Source: Alphaproteobacteria bacterium
GTDB taxonomy: Bacteria; Pseudomonadota; Alphaproteobacteria; Caulobacterales; Maricaulaceae
Reading direction: 5' to 3'
DNA: 5,862 nt
Assembly: GCA_030428405.1 (NCBI GenBank)
Contig: JAUIEH010000197.1
Span: forward strand, 1 to 5,862
Shown: positions 1-5,464 of the stretch, in pieces
How positions within the stretch are numbered: position 1 is the stretch's first letter
How the letters are laid out: each line of letters begins with the position of its first letter
Program-made: the position numbers and the translations under genes
The notes under the pieces: model-generated
The model's database searches: none
Seen by the model: the letters and a program-made list of their open reading frames with translations, nothing else
Told to the model about the DNA's origin: nothing

Positions 1-409
1 TACGCTCCGGCTGCTGGCGCTGCCCGCGCGCGTGCGCGAGCTGGTCTCGGATCAGAAGCTCTCAGCAGGTCATGCGCGCGCCATTGCGTCTGCGCCCGAC
101 CCTGAAGCGCTTGCGCGCCAGATCCTCGAGCTTGGCATGACCGTGCGCGACGCAGAGGCGCTTGCTCGCAAGACTCATGACGAAGCCGGCACGCGGCGCT
201 CCGCGCCATCGTCGAGCCGTTCGGGTGGCGGCGGCGGCAAGCCCGCCGACACGCTCAAGATCGAGCGGGAAGTGTCTGCAGCGCTCGGTCTCGATGTCGA
301 GATCAATGACCGCGGCGCGACGGGCGGCGAGATCACGGTGAAATACGCCACCGCCGAACAGCTAGAAGACATTTGCCGCCGGCTGATGGCGTCCGTCAGA
401 ACGCGGTAG
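1..409 (+). CDS. parB: Chromosome-partitioning protein ParB, C-terminal part (5' end outside window)
   Basis: ParB binds parS sites near the origin, spreads as a CTP-dependent clamp and acts with the ATPase ParA to segregate chromosomes. The reading frame is open from base 2 and gives 135 visible residues ending at a TAG stop. Visible residues 1-60 are the end of the central DNA-binding region, with the typical ParB wording LRLLALPARVRELV and KLSAGHARAI followed by an ILELGMTVRDAEALAR stretch. Residues about 64-83 are a Ser/Gly-rich flexible linker with five consecutive glycines. Residues 84-135 form the small C-terminal dimerisation domain (KIEREVSAALGLDVEI, then ITVKYATAEQLEDICRRL). The N-terminal CTP-binding domain is missing only because the window starts inside the gene. 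Convergence with holA is the usual alphaproteobacterial arrangement and suggests chromosomal rather than plasmid ParB; parA should lie just upstream. A GTG at position 32 is internal and not the true start. Confidence 0.95.
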   Translation, partial: TLRLLALPARVRELVSDQKLSAGHARAIASAPDPEALARQILELGMTVRDAEALARKTHDEAGTRRSAPSSSRSGGGGGKPADTLKIEREVSAALGLDVEINDRGATGGEITVKYATAEQLEDICRRLMASVRTR

Positions 410-417
410 AGGGCGGC

Positions 418-1470
418 TCAGCGCTTCGAGGCGCGCGCCTGGCGGGCGACTTCGAAGGCGGCGCGGCCGATGACAGCCTGATCGGCGCCGCCGCCGGCGG
501 CTTTCAGCGCGCGCTCGCATGCGAGCGTGGCGGAAAGCGCGGCGCCCAGACGCTCGTCATTCCATTGCCGGACCTGACGCAACAGCTCGTCGCGGCGCGG
601 CCCGAACACGGGCGGGCCGGAAGAGGCGACCGCGCGGTCGATCGGCCAGCGCTGGTCCATCTTCGCGCGGATGTCAGCGATGCGGAGTAGGTGGTTGGAG
701 AGGGCGCGGCACGCCGCGACCGGAGCAACGCCTGCGCCTTGGGCCAAACGCAGCGCACGATCCGCTGTGGCGGCGTCTCCGCTTGCCGCTGCGGCCGCGA
801 ACTCGCCCAGGCTCGCCGGCTCGGCGCCTGCACAAACCGCTTCGACATCTTCGGCGCGCACCGTTCCGCTATCGCTGTCCGCGAGATAAAGCGCGAGCTT
901 TTCCAGCTCCTGGCGCGCCATCGCGCGATCACCTTCCAGGTGCGGCAAGAGCACCGCCCGCGCTTCGTTGCTGAGCGCCAGGCCGGCGGCGCCGAGCACT
1001 TCATCGGCGAGCACGGTCAGGTCGCGGCGATTATCCGCATATGCCGGCGCGGCGGCCGCCCTCTTGGCCCCCTCAAACGCCTTGCGCAAAGTCGAAGAGG
1101 GGCGCAGCTCGCCCGCCTCCACGATTAGCTTGGCGGCGGGTTTGAGTTCTTCTGCGTCAATCTCGGCGAGCACGGAGGCGATGCCGGCCGAGGCCGCCTC
1201 GCCCGTCACGCGGATGCGGATCACGCGCGCCCCGCCGGTCAGCGACATGGCGCGCATTTCATCGCCGAGCCGGGCCGGATCGCCCGACACGTCTTCTTCA
1301 TTGAGGGAGGTCTTGGCGAAGGGATCGTCATCGGCGACGCCGAATTTTTCGATCAGAGCCTCTGCGCGTTCGCGCGAAAGTCCGCGATCGGCGCCGTAGA
1401 GCAGCACCGCGTCGACATCGTCCGGCGGCGCCCGGAAGAAACGCGAAATCGCCTGGCCGGAGAGCTTCAA
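418..1470 (-). CDS. holA: DNA polymerase III subunit delta
   Basis: The delta subunit of the clamp loader opens the beta sliding clamp so that it can be placed on primed DNA by the gamma/tau complex. The protein is 350 residues, the usual family length. The N-terminus is typical of alphaproteobacterial HolA: MKLSGQAISRFF, then AVLLYGADRGLSRERAEALI at residues 21-40, which replaces a functional Walker A loop since delta does not hydrolyse ATP. Residues 73-87 (RAMSLTGGARVIRIR) correspond to the clamp-contacting strand region in E. coli delta; the Phe next to the key Leu in E. coli is Thr here. The start is TTG at 1470-1468. No ATG lies in frame until about residue 72, and the conserved N-terminus requires the TTG. 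The TTG overlaps the lptE stop in a TTGA quartet, so translation is probably coupled. It is the last gene of the operon and ends 8 bases from the parB stop. Confidence 0.93.
   Translation of the reverse strand: MKLSGQAISRFFRAPPDDVDAVLLYGADRGLSRERAEALIEKFGVADDDPFAKTSLNEEDVSGDPARLGDEMRAMSLTGGARVIRIRVTGEAASAGIASVLAEIDAEELKPAAKLIVEAGELRPSSTLRKAFEGAKRAAAAPAYADNRRDLTVLADEVLGAAGLALSNEARAVLLPHLEGDRAMARQELEKLALYLADSDSGTVRAEDVEAVCAGAEPASLGEFAAAAASGDAATADRALRLAQGAGVAPVAACRALSNHLLRIADIRAKMDQRWPIDRAVASSGPPVFGPRRDELLRQVRQWNDERLGAALSATLACERALKAAGGGADQAVIGRAAFEVARQARASKR
1467..1470 (-). promoter_or_regulatory. TTGA stop/start overlap coupling lptE and holA
   Basis: The holA TTG start (1470-1468) and the lptE TGA stop (1469-1467) share bases. 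GAGAG at 1479-1475 lies 4 bases upstream of the TTG and is a modest ribosome-binding site. This arrangement usually means ribosomes ending lptE re-initiate on holA. Confidence 0.7.
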
Positions 1471-1973
1471 TTGTCTCTCGAGTTTGCGAGCTGGATGCTC
1501 AACTCAAGACGGATGCGATCCGCGACGAGCGCAGCCGCGCGCTCGCGCGCACGCGTTTCCACGACGATGTCGGAATAGGGACCGCCCGGCGCGTCATAGG
1601 ACGAAGAGCCCGTCACCATGCCGCGATGGACGACGACGTCGTCTGAAACACGACGCACTACGTAACGCGCGGTCATTTCAAGGTCATAGCGGGTGTAGAC
1701 GTCGTCCGGCCGCACGCCGAGACCGGATGTGGCTTCGCGAATGGCGACCTGAAGCTCGAATTCGGCGTCGGAGGCGTTGGCGTCGCTGCGCGCCCCGAGG
1801 CGGTCGATCAGTTGCTGGCGCAACAGATAGGCGCCGCGCCCTTCGCCCGTTCTGACCCTGAAGTTCGACAAATCCCGCGAAACGCCGGTGCGCTCGGCGT
1901 AAAGCGGAGTGAAGCCGCAGGCGCCGAGCGAAAGAGAGAGGGCGCTGATTATAACGACCGCTAACGCGCGCAT
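1467..1973 (-). CDS. lptE: LPS-assembly lipoprotein LptE
   Basis: LptE is the outer-membrane lipoprotein that plugs and helps fold the LptD barrel, which delivers lipopolysaccharide to the cell surface. From the ATG at 1973 the protein has 168 residues. It begins with a lipoprotein signal: MR, a hydrophobic run, and the lipobox LGAC with the acylated Cys at residue 19. Gly follows the Cys, which by the E. coli +2 rule fits outer-membrane sorting. Directly after comes CGFTPLY, a hallmark of alphaproteobacterial LptE. The rest (RQQLIDRLG, ELQVAIREATSGLGVRPDD, and a C-terminal helix with RAAALVADRIRLELSIQL) fits the family. A GTG at 1979-1977, overlapping the leuS stop as GTGA, would add two residues. 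I prefer the ATG because GAGG lies 5 bases upstream of it. The gene sits between leuS and holA, as is usual in this group. Confidence 0.93.
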   Translation of the reverse strand: MRALAVVIISALSLSLGACGFTPLYAERTGVSRDLSNFRVRTGEGRGAYLLRQQLIDRLGARSDANASDAEFELQVAIREATSGLGVRPDDVYTRYDLEMTARYVVRRVSDDVVVHRGMVTGSSSYDAPGGPYSDIVVETRARERAAALVADRIRLELSIQLANSRDN

Positions 1974-1975
1974 GC

Positions 1976-4582
1976 TCACCTCGCCACGATATTGATGATG
2001 CGGTCGGGCACCACGATCACCTTCTGCACGGTCAGACCCTCCAACGCACGCTCCACCGGCGGCAAAGCGCGCGCAAGCTTCTCAGCGTCTTCAGCGCTCA
2101 TCGCAGCGCCGCGATCAGCTTCAAGCTCCCCGCGTTTCTTCCCGTTTACTTGAATTGGCAGCAGGATGCGATCGTCCGTCGCAAGCGCGGGGTCGAATTC
2201 CGGCCACGCGGCCGCGCTGACGAAACCCTCGCCGCCAATGCGCTCCCAGCACTCTTCCGCGAGATGCGGCATGAACGGCGCGATCAATCGGGCGAGCACG
2301 CCCATGGCTTCGGCGCGCGCGGCCGTCATGTCGTCCGACGTATCTTGTTCTGCGCGACGCAGCGCGTTGACGAAGTCATGCACCTGCGCGACGGCGACAT
2401 TAAAGCGGAAATGTTCGACGCCGTCGGTCACCGCCTTGATGGCTTTGTGCGTGGCGCGGCGAAGCTCGATGGCGGCCTCTGATGTTGCGTTGACCGGCGC
2501 GAGCGGGCCCGGCGCGCCATTCGGCAGCGTATCGACGGCGGCCCAGACGCGCTGGACGAAGCGCCACGCGCCCTCGGCGCCTGACGCCGTCCATTCGACG
2601 TCACGCTCTGGCGGACTGTCGGACAGGACAAACCAGCGCGCAGCGTCCGCGCCGAAGTCGTGCACGAAATCGTCGAGATCGATGACATTGCGCTTGGACT
2701 TCGACATTTTCTCGATCTGACCGCGCTTCACGGGTCGACCGGATTCAATGTCGACCGCCTGGCCGTCGCGCAGCTCGATCTCGGCCGGGCTGAGCCAGCG
2801 GTTCTCGTCTTCGAGCTTGTAGGTCTCGTGCGTGACCATGCCTTGGGTGAAGAGGCCGGCGAAGGGCTCGGGATCGCTTTTGCCGACGAGACCCGCGTCC
2901 TGCATCGCGCGCATCACGAACCGCGCATAGAGCAGGTGAAGAACGGCGTGCTCGACGCCGCCGACATATTGATCGACCGGCATCCAATAGCGCGCGGCGT
3001 CCTTGTCGACGGGCGCGTCTTCAATGTGCGGATTGCAGAAGCGCAGCTGATACCAGGAGCTGTCCACGAAGGTGTCGAGCGTGTCGGTTTCGCGTTCAGC
3101 CTCGCCGCCGCAGTCCGGGCAAGCGACATTCTTCCAGCTTGGATGGCGCGCCAGCGGATTGCCCGGCTTGTCGAAGGTGACGTCTTCGGGCAGGCGCACG
3201 GGCAGGTCCGCGTCCGGCACGGCGACGGGTCCGCATTTCGGACAGCGGATGATCGGGATCGGACAGCCCCAATAGCGCTGCCGCGACACGCCCCAGTCGC
3301 GCAGCCGGTACGTGGTCGCGCCCTTGCCGAGCTCAAGCTCTTCCAGCTTAGCGATGGCGGCGGCGATGGCGTCCTGCGTGCTCAGGCCGTCGAGGAAGTC
3401 GGAATTGTAGATCGTTCCTGGGCCCGTATAGGCCTCGTCGTCGACATCATAGGTCGCAGGGTCTGCGCCTGGCGGCAGCACGACCGGCTTCACCGGCAGG
3501 TCGTATTTGCGTGCGAACTCGATGTCGCGCTGATCGCCGGCGGGCGAGCCGAATACGGCGCCCGTGCCATAAGTCGAAAGCACGAAATTCGCGGTCCAGA
3601 CAGGGATCAGCCAGTCAGGGTCGAAGGGGTGACGCACGCGCAGACCCAGATCGACGCCCTTCTTTTCCGCTTTTTCGATCGCTTCTTCCGATGTGCCGAG
3701 GCTCGCGGATTCCGCAACGAAAGCCGCAACGTCTTCGCGCGTTTTGGCGATTTCCTTGGTGAGCTTGTGATCAGGCGCGAGCGCCAGGAAGCTTGCGCCG
3801 TAAAGCGTGTCCGGACGCGTCGTGAAAACCGTGACGCCGTCCTCGAACCCTGCAGGCGCAGGCTCCTCGAACATCCAGCGCACATGCGCGCCGCGGCTCT
3901 TGCCGATCCAGTGCGTCTGCATGGCGCGGACTTTTTCCGGCCAGCGGTCGAGGCCTTCGATGGCTTCTAGCAGGTCGTCGGAATAATCCGTGATCTTGAA
4001 GAACCACTGCTCGAGCTCGCGCGTCTCGACAGGCGCGCCGGAGCGCCAGCCTTTGCCGTCGATCACCTGCTCATTGGCGAGCACGGTGTGGTCGACCGGG
4101 TCCCAATTGACCTTGGCCGATTTGCGATAGGCCACGCCTTTTCGCCAGAGCTCGATAAAGATGCGCTGCTGCTGGGCGTAATATTCGGGATCGCAGGTTG
4201 CGAACTCGCGGCTCCAGTCGATCGACAAGCCGAGCAGTTTGAGCTGCTCGCGCATGGTCGCGATATTTTCGTAGGTCCATTCGCGCGGATGCACGCCGCG
4301 CTGCATGGCGGCGTTCTCCGCCGGCATGCCGAAGGCGTCCCAGCCCATGGGATGGAGAACGTTGAAGCCGCGCATGCGCTTATAGCGCGCGACCACGTCT
4401 CCCATCGCGTAATTGCGCGAGTGCCCGACGTGAATCTTGCCGGACGGATAGGGGAACATCTCCAAGACATACGCCTTGGGCCGATCGCCCGCCTCTTTAG
4501 GAGGAAGAGCGCGAAACAGCTCGCGCTCCTCCCACGCCGCGCGCCATTTGGGCTCGGTCTCTTTTGCGTTGTAGCGGGACAT
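1976..4582 (-). CDS. leuS: Leucyl-tRNA synthetase (class I, with editing domain)
   Basis: LeuRS charges tRNA-Leu with leucine using ATP and hydrolyses mischarged products in its CP1 editing domain. The 868 residues match the bacterial family length. The class I signature PYPSGKIHVGH has its HVGH at residues 51-54 and the KMSKS loop is at 625-629 (IEKMSKSKRNV). The CP1 domain spans roughly 225-420, with TTRPDT at 254-259 and the DQRD aspartates at 350 and 353. A zinc-binding insert follows DWGVSRQRYWG (429-439) and has paired cysteines C447/C450 and C488/C491. The tRNA-binding helical domain follows about residue 680, and the small C-terminal domain ends in VIVVPDRIINIVAR. The start MSRYNAKETEPKW is canonical, although only a weak ribosome-binding sequence precedes it. 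In the editing loop the usual His before DQRD is Gly (residue 349), and the usual acidic residue before YGTGA is Thr (337). The gene begins 31 bases after the DUF3576 stop, suggesting co-transcription. Confidence 0.98.
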   Translation of the reverse strand: MSRYNAKETEPKWRAAWEERELFRALPPKEAGDRPKAYVLEMFPYPSGKIHVGHSRNYAMGDVVARYKRMRGFNVLHPMGWDAFGMPAENAAMQRGVHPREWTYENIATMREQLKLLGLSIDWSREFATCDPEYYAQQQRIFIELWRKGVAYRKSAKVNWDPVDHTVLANEQVIDGKGWRSGAPVETRELEQWFFKITDYSDDLLEAIEGLDRWPEKVRAMQTHWIGKSRGAHVRWMFEEPAPAGFEDGVTVFTTRPDTLYGASFLALAPDHKLTKEIAKTREDVAAFVAESASLGTSEEAIEKAEKKGVDLGLRVRHPFDPDWLIPVWTANFVLSTYGTGAVFGSPAGDQRDIEFARKYDLPVKPVVLPPGADPATYDVDDEAYTGPGTIYNSDFLDGLSTQDAIAAAIAKLEELELGKGATTYRLRDWGVSRQRYWGCPIPIIRCPKCGPVAVPDADLPVRLPEDVTFDKPGNPLARHPSWKNVACPDCGGEAERETDTLDTFVDSSWYQLRFCNPHIEDAPVDKDAARYWMPVDQYVGGVEHAVLHLLYARFVMRAMQDAGLVGKSDPEPFAGLFTQGMVTHETYKLEDENRWLSPAEIELRDGQAVDIESGRPVKRGQIEKMSKSKRNVIDLDDFVHDFGADAARWFVLSDSPPERDVEWTASGAEGAWRFVQRVWAAVDTLPNGAPGPLAPVNATSEAAIELRRATHKAIKAVTDGVEHFRFNVAVAQVHDFVNALRRAEQDTSDDMTAARAEAMGVLARLIAPFMPHLAEECWERIGGEGFVSAAAWPEFDPALATDDRILLPIQVNGKKRGELEADRGAAMSAEDAEKLARALPPVERALEGLTVQKVIVVPDRIINIVAR
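1979..1982 (-). promoter_or_regulatory. Ribosome-binding site deciding the lptE start
   Basis: GAGG on the minus strand lies 5 bases before the ATG at 1973, within the end of leuS. It favours that ATG over the GTG at 1979-1977, which would overlap this site. Confidence 0.5.
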
Positions 4583-4613
4583 GCAGCGTATCCGTCAGGC
4601 GCGCACGCCGGGT

Positions 4614-5087
4614 CTAACGTCCGGTGGCGATGCGCAATTCGCGCGCGCGGTTCAGGATCGCGTTTTCAATCTGGACTTCGGAGCCCGGGTCGACGGGCGC
4701 ATCCTGCCAACCGCGGTCTTCGTCATAGGTCTGACGGAAGAGGCTGACATTGACGCCGTCGGCGCGCAGCCGCGTGTCGAGAATGTAGACGGTCGCCTTG
4801 AAGCGCTCGTTGGGATTGTCGGGCGTCGCGTACCAGTCGGTGACGATCACGCCGCCGAACGGATCCGCGAGCGACAACGGCATGAAATCGATCGTGTCGA
4901 GGCTGGCGCGCCACAAAAAGCTGTTAACGCCGATATCGGCGGGGGCGGAGTTTGAGCCGCCGCCGCTGCCAAGACGCGGCAGGATCCCGCCGTCATCATT
5001 GTCGGAGCCGCGACGGGTGCCGCAGCTCGCGACGAGAGCGGCGCACAGAACGGCGATCAGCCATGCAGGACGAGTGCTTTGGGACAT
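4614..5087 (-). CDS. DUF3576 family lipoprotein of unknown function
   Basis: This is a 157-residue predicted lipoprotein. A basic N-terminus (residue 6 Arg) and a hydrophobic run at 8-20 lead to the lipobox VASC, with the acylated Cys at residue 22. Gly follows, so outer-membrane sorting is likely by the E. coli rule. Residues 24-50 are a polar Gly/Ser/Asp-rich linker. Residues 51-152 match what I recall of DUF3576, an alphaproteobacterial family: VNSFLWRASLDTIDFMPL, then ADPFGGVIVTDWY, PNERFKATVYILD, LRADGVNVSLFRQ, and a final helix ENAILNRARELRIA. The frame stays open to about position 5330, but the lipoprotein signal fixes the start at the ATG at 5087-5085. An AGGAG lies 12 bases upstream (5100-5104), a rather long spacing. 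The gene is first in the operon with leuS, lptE and holA. That position and its predicted location suggest a cell-envelope role, but no function can be read from the sequence. Confidence 0.88.
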   Translation of the reverse strand: MSQSTRPAWLIAVLCAALVASCGTRRGSDNDDGGILPRLGSGGGSNSAPADIGVNSFLWRASLDTIDFMPLSLADPFGGVIVTDWYATPDNPNERFKATVYILDTRLRADGVNVSLFRQTYDEDRGWQDAPVDPGSEVQIENAILNRARELRIATGR

Positions 5088-5120
5088 GGGGGATTCACGC
5101 TCCTGGCCAAGTCGAATCTG

Positions 5121-5142
5121 ACGAGATGATTGAATGAGGCCG
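5121..5142. repeat. 22-base direct repeat, copy 1
   Basis: The sequence begins ACGAGATGAT and ends TTGAATGAGGCCG. It matches copy 2 (5244-5265) at 20 of 22 positions, and the last 13 bases are identical. It lies immediately downstream of the predicted start of transcription of the DUF3576 operon, so as a binding site it would act there as a roadblock or operator. Similarity stops sharply on both sides. Confidence 0.75.
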
Positions 5143-5147
5143 GCAGG

Positions 5148-5174
5148 TATAGCACGCGTCATCACGCGCGCCAG
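5148..5174 (-). promoter_or_regulatory. Candidate housekeeping promoter of the DUF3576-leuS operon
   Basis: On the minus strand CTGGCGC (5174-5168) is followed after 14 bases by GCTATA (5153-5148). The Caulobacter housekeeping consensus is TTGACGS, 10-14 bases, then GCTANA: the -10 matches fully and the -35 matches at 5 of 7 positions. Transcription would start near 5140 and leave a leader of about 53 bases. GCGCC/GGCGC inverted repeat arms (5168-5172, 5182-5186) overlap the -35. Inferred from motif match only. Confidence 0.45.
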
Positions 5175-5243
5175 CCGGCCAGGCGCCGAACTTGTCGCGT
5201 GGCGCAGACGGCACACTAGTATGGTTTTGCACGCGTGAGGCGC

Positions 5244-5265
5244 ACGAGACGCTTGAATGAGGCCG
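5244..5265. repeat. 22-base direct repeat, copy 2
   Basis: This is the second copy, in the same orientation and 123 bases to the right of copy 1. It begins ACGAGACGCT and differs from copy 1 only at its 7th and 9th bases. It lies upstream of the candidate DUF3576 promoter and about 200 bases before the NtrZ-like gene. It could be a paired regulator site or the remains of a small duplication. Confidence 0.75.
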
Positions 5266-5325
5266 AACACCTCTGCATTCCGGAGATGCCTGGGGGGACA
5301 GGCCGGCCATGGCGGTCGTGGCGTC

Positions 5326-5346
5326 CGCACCCATATATGAGGTGCG
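5326..5346. promoter_or_regulatory. Operator-like dyad with a nested palindrome
   Basis: Perfect 6-base arms CGCACC (5326-5331) and GGTGCG (5341-5346) flank a 9-base centre that itself contains the perfect palindrome CATATATG (5332-5339). The 21-base size with an AT-rich centre resembles a binding site for a dimeric regulator. No regulator can be named. Confidence 0.35.
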
Positions 5347-5359
5347 AGGGGTGGCGCCG

Positions 5360-5376
5360 CGACCGTCGTTCGGTCG
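5360..5376. other. Hairpin, 6-base stem with 5-base loop
   Basis: CGACCG, loop TCGTT, CGGTCG form a perfect hairpin just before the AT-rich patch. What follows (AATTGTAAGTTTTGG) is only mildly T-rich, so it is a poor intrinsic terminator in the + direction. It may serve as an insulating structure or protein site, or have no role. Confidence 0.35.
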
Positions 5377-5396
5377 TCGCAATTGTAAGTTTTGGT

Positions 5397-5437
5397 TTAA
5401 ACGGGGATTACCGTTTTTGTGCGATATCGTCTAAGAT
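5397..5437 (+). promoter_or_regulatory. Candidate promoter with CtrA-like box for the NtrZ-like gene
   Basis: TTAA (5397-5400), seven bases, then TTAC (5408-5411) differs at one position from the CtrA box TTAA-N7-TTAA. The second half overlaps a possible -35, TTACCG (5408-5413), which is followed after 18 bases by TAAGAT (5432-5437, 4 of 6 matches to a -10). A CtrA box overlapping the -35 is the layout known for CtrA-activated promoters. The start of transcription would fall near 5444. The same stretch holds the inverted repeat AAACGG/CCGTTT (5399-5404, 5411-5416) and the palindrome GTTTAAAC (5395-5402). It lies in the only clearly AT-rich patch of the intergenic region. An alternative promoter is TTGTAA (5383-5388) with GATTAC (5406-5411). 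Confidence 0.35.
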
Positions 5438-5442
5438 AGCGC
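5421..5442. promoter_or_regulatory. Inverted repeat just before the ribosome-binding site
   Basis: GCGATATC (5421-5428) and GATAGCGC (5435-5442) pair at 7 of 8 positions around a six-base GTCTAA loop. It lies directly left of the AAGGAG at 5445-5450. It could be an operator overlapping the -10 or, if transcription starts upstream, a leader hairpin beside the ribosome-binding site. Confidence 0.35.
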
Positions 5443-5456
5443 AGAAGGAGCGAGGA
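5443..5456 (+). promoter_or_regulatory. Ribosome-binding site(s) of the NtrZ-like gene
   Basis: Two purine-rich stretches precede the ATG at 5465: AGAAGGAG (5443-5450), stronger but 14 bases away, and GAGGA (5452-5456), at a normal 8-base spacing. No in-frame start codon lies closer to the first. The signal peptide beginning at this ATG supports the chosen start. Confidence 0.55.
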
Positions 5457-5464
5457 TCAGATCG

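Larger units (their letters stand above)
5088..5464. other. Divergent intergenic region (377 bases)
   Basis: No convincing gene lies here. It separates the leftward DUF3576-leuS-lptE-holA operon from the rightward NtrZ-like gene and must carry promoters for both. Features seen: a promoter candidate toward DUF3576; a near-identical 22-base direct repeat; inverted repeats at 5168-5186, 5288-5303, 5326-5346, 5360-5376, 5399-5416 and 5421-5442; a GGCCGGCC palindrome at 5301-5308; and a markedly AT-rich patch at about 5379-5420. Two GANTC motifs, the target of the CcrM methylase in this class, lie at 5092-5096 and 5114-5118, close to the DUF3576 start. Short open frames crossing the region lack ribosome-binding sites and recognisable proteins. 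Confidence 0.85.

Noticed and set aside
418..1399. Several 70-170 codon frames in other frames over holA
   Set aside because: All overlap the well-supported holA and show only GC-driven Arg/Ala/Ser-rich translations.
2660..3970. Long open frame of 436 codons on the + strand opposite leuS
   Set aside because: It lies wholly antisense to an unmistakable leuS. Such frames arise routinely opposite GC-rich genes, and the translation shows no recognisable domain.
5221..5238. Very short frame ATG GTT TTG CAC GCG TGA as a leader peptide
   Set aside because: Five codons without a ribosome-binding site or regulatory codon run; chance occurrence.
5088..5330. N-terminal extension of the DUF3576 frame up to position 5330
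   Set aside because: It would bury the lipoprotein signal at residue 82 and beyond and run through the promoter candidate and direct repeat; the ATG at 5087 starts a proper signal peptide.
5360..5400. Intrinsic terminator of a small RNA at the CGACCG/CGGTCG hairpin
   Set aside because: The bases after the stem are only mildly T-rich and not a continuous T tract, and no promoter-to-hairpin unit is clear upstream.
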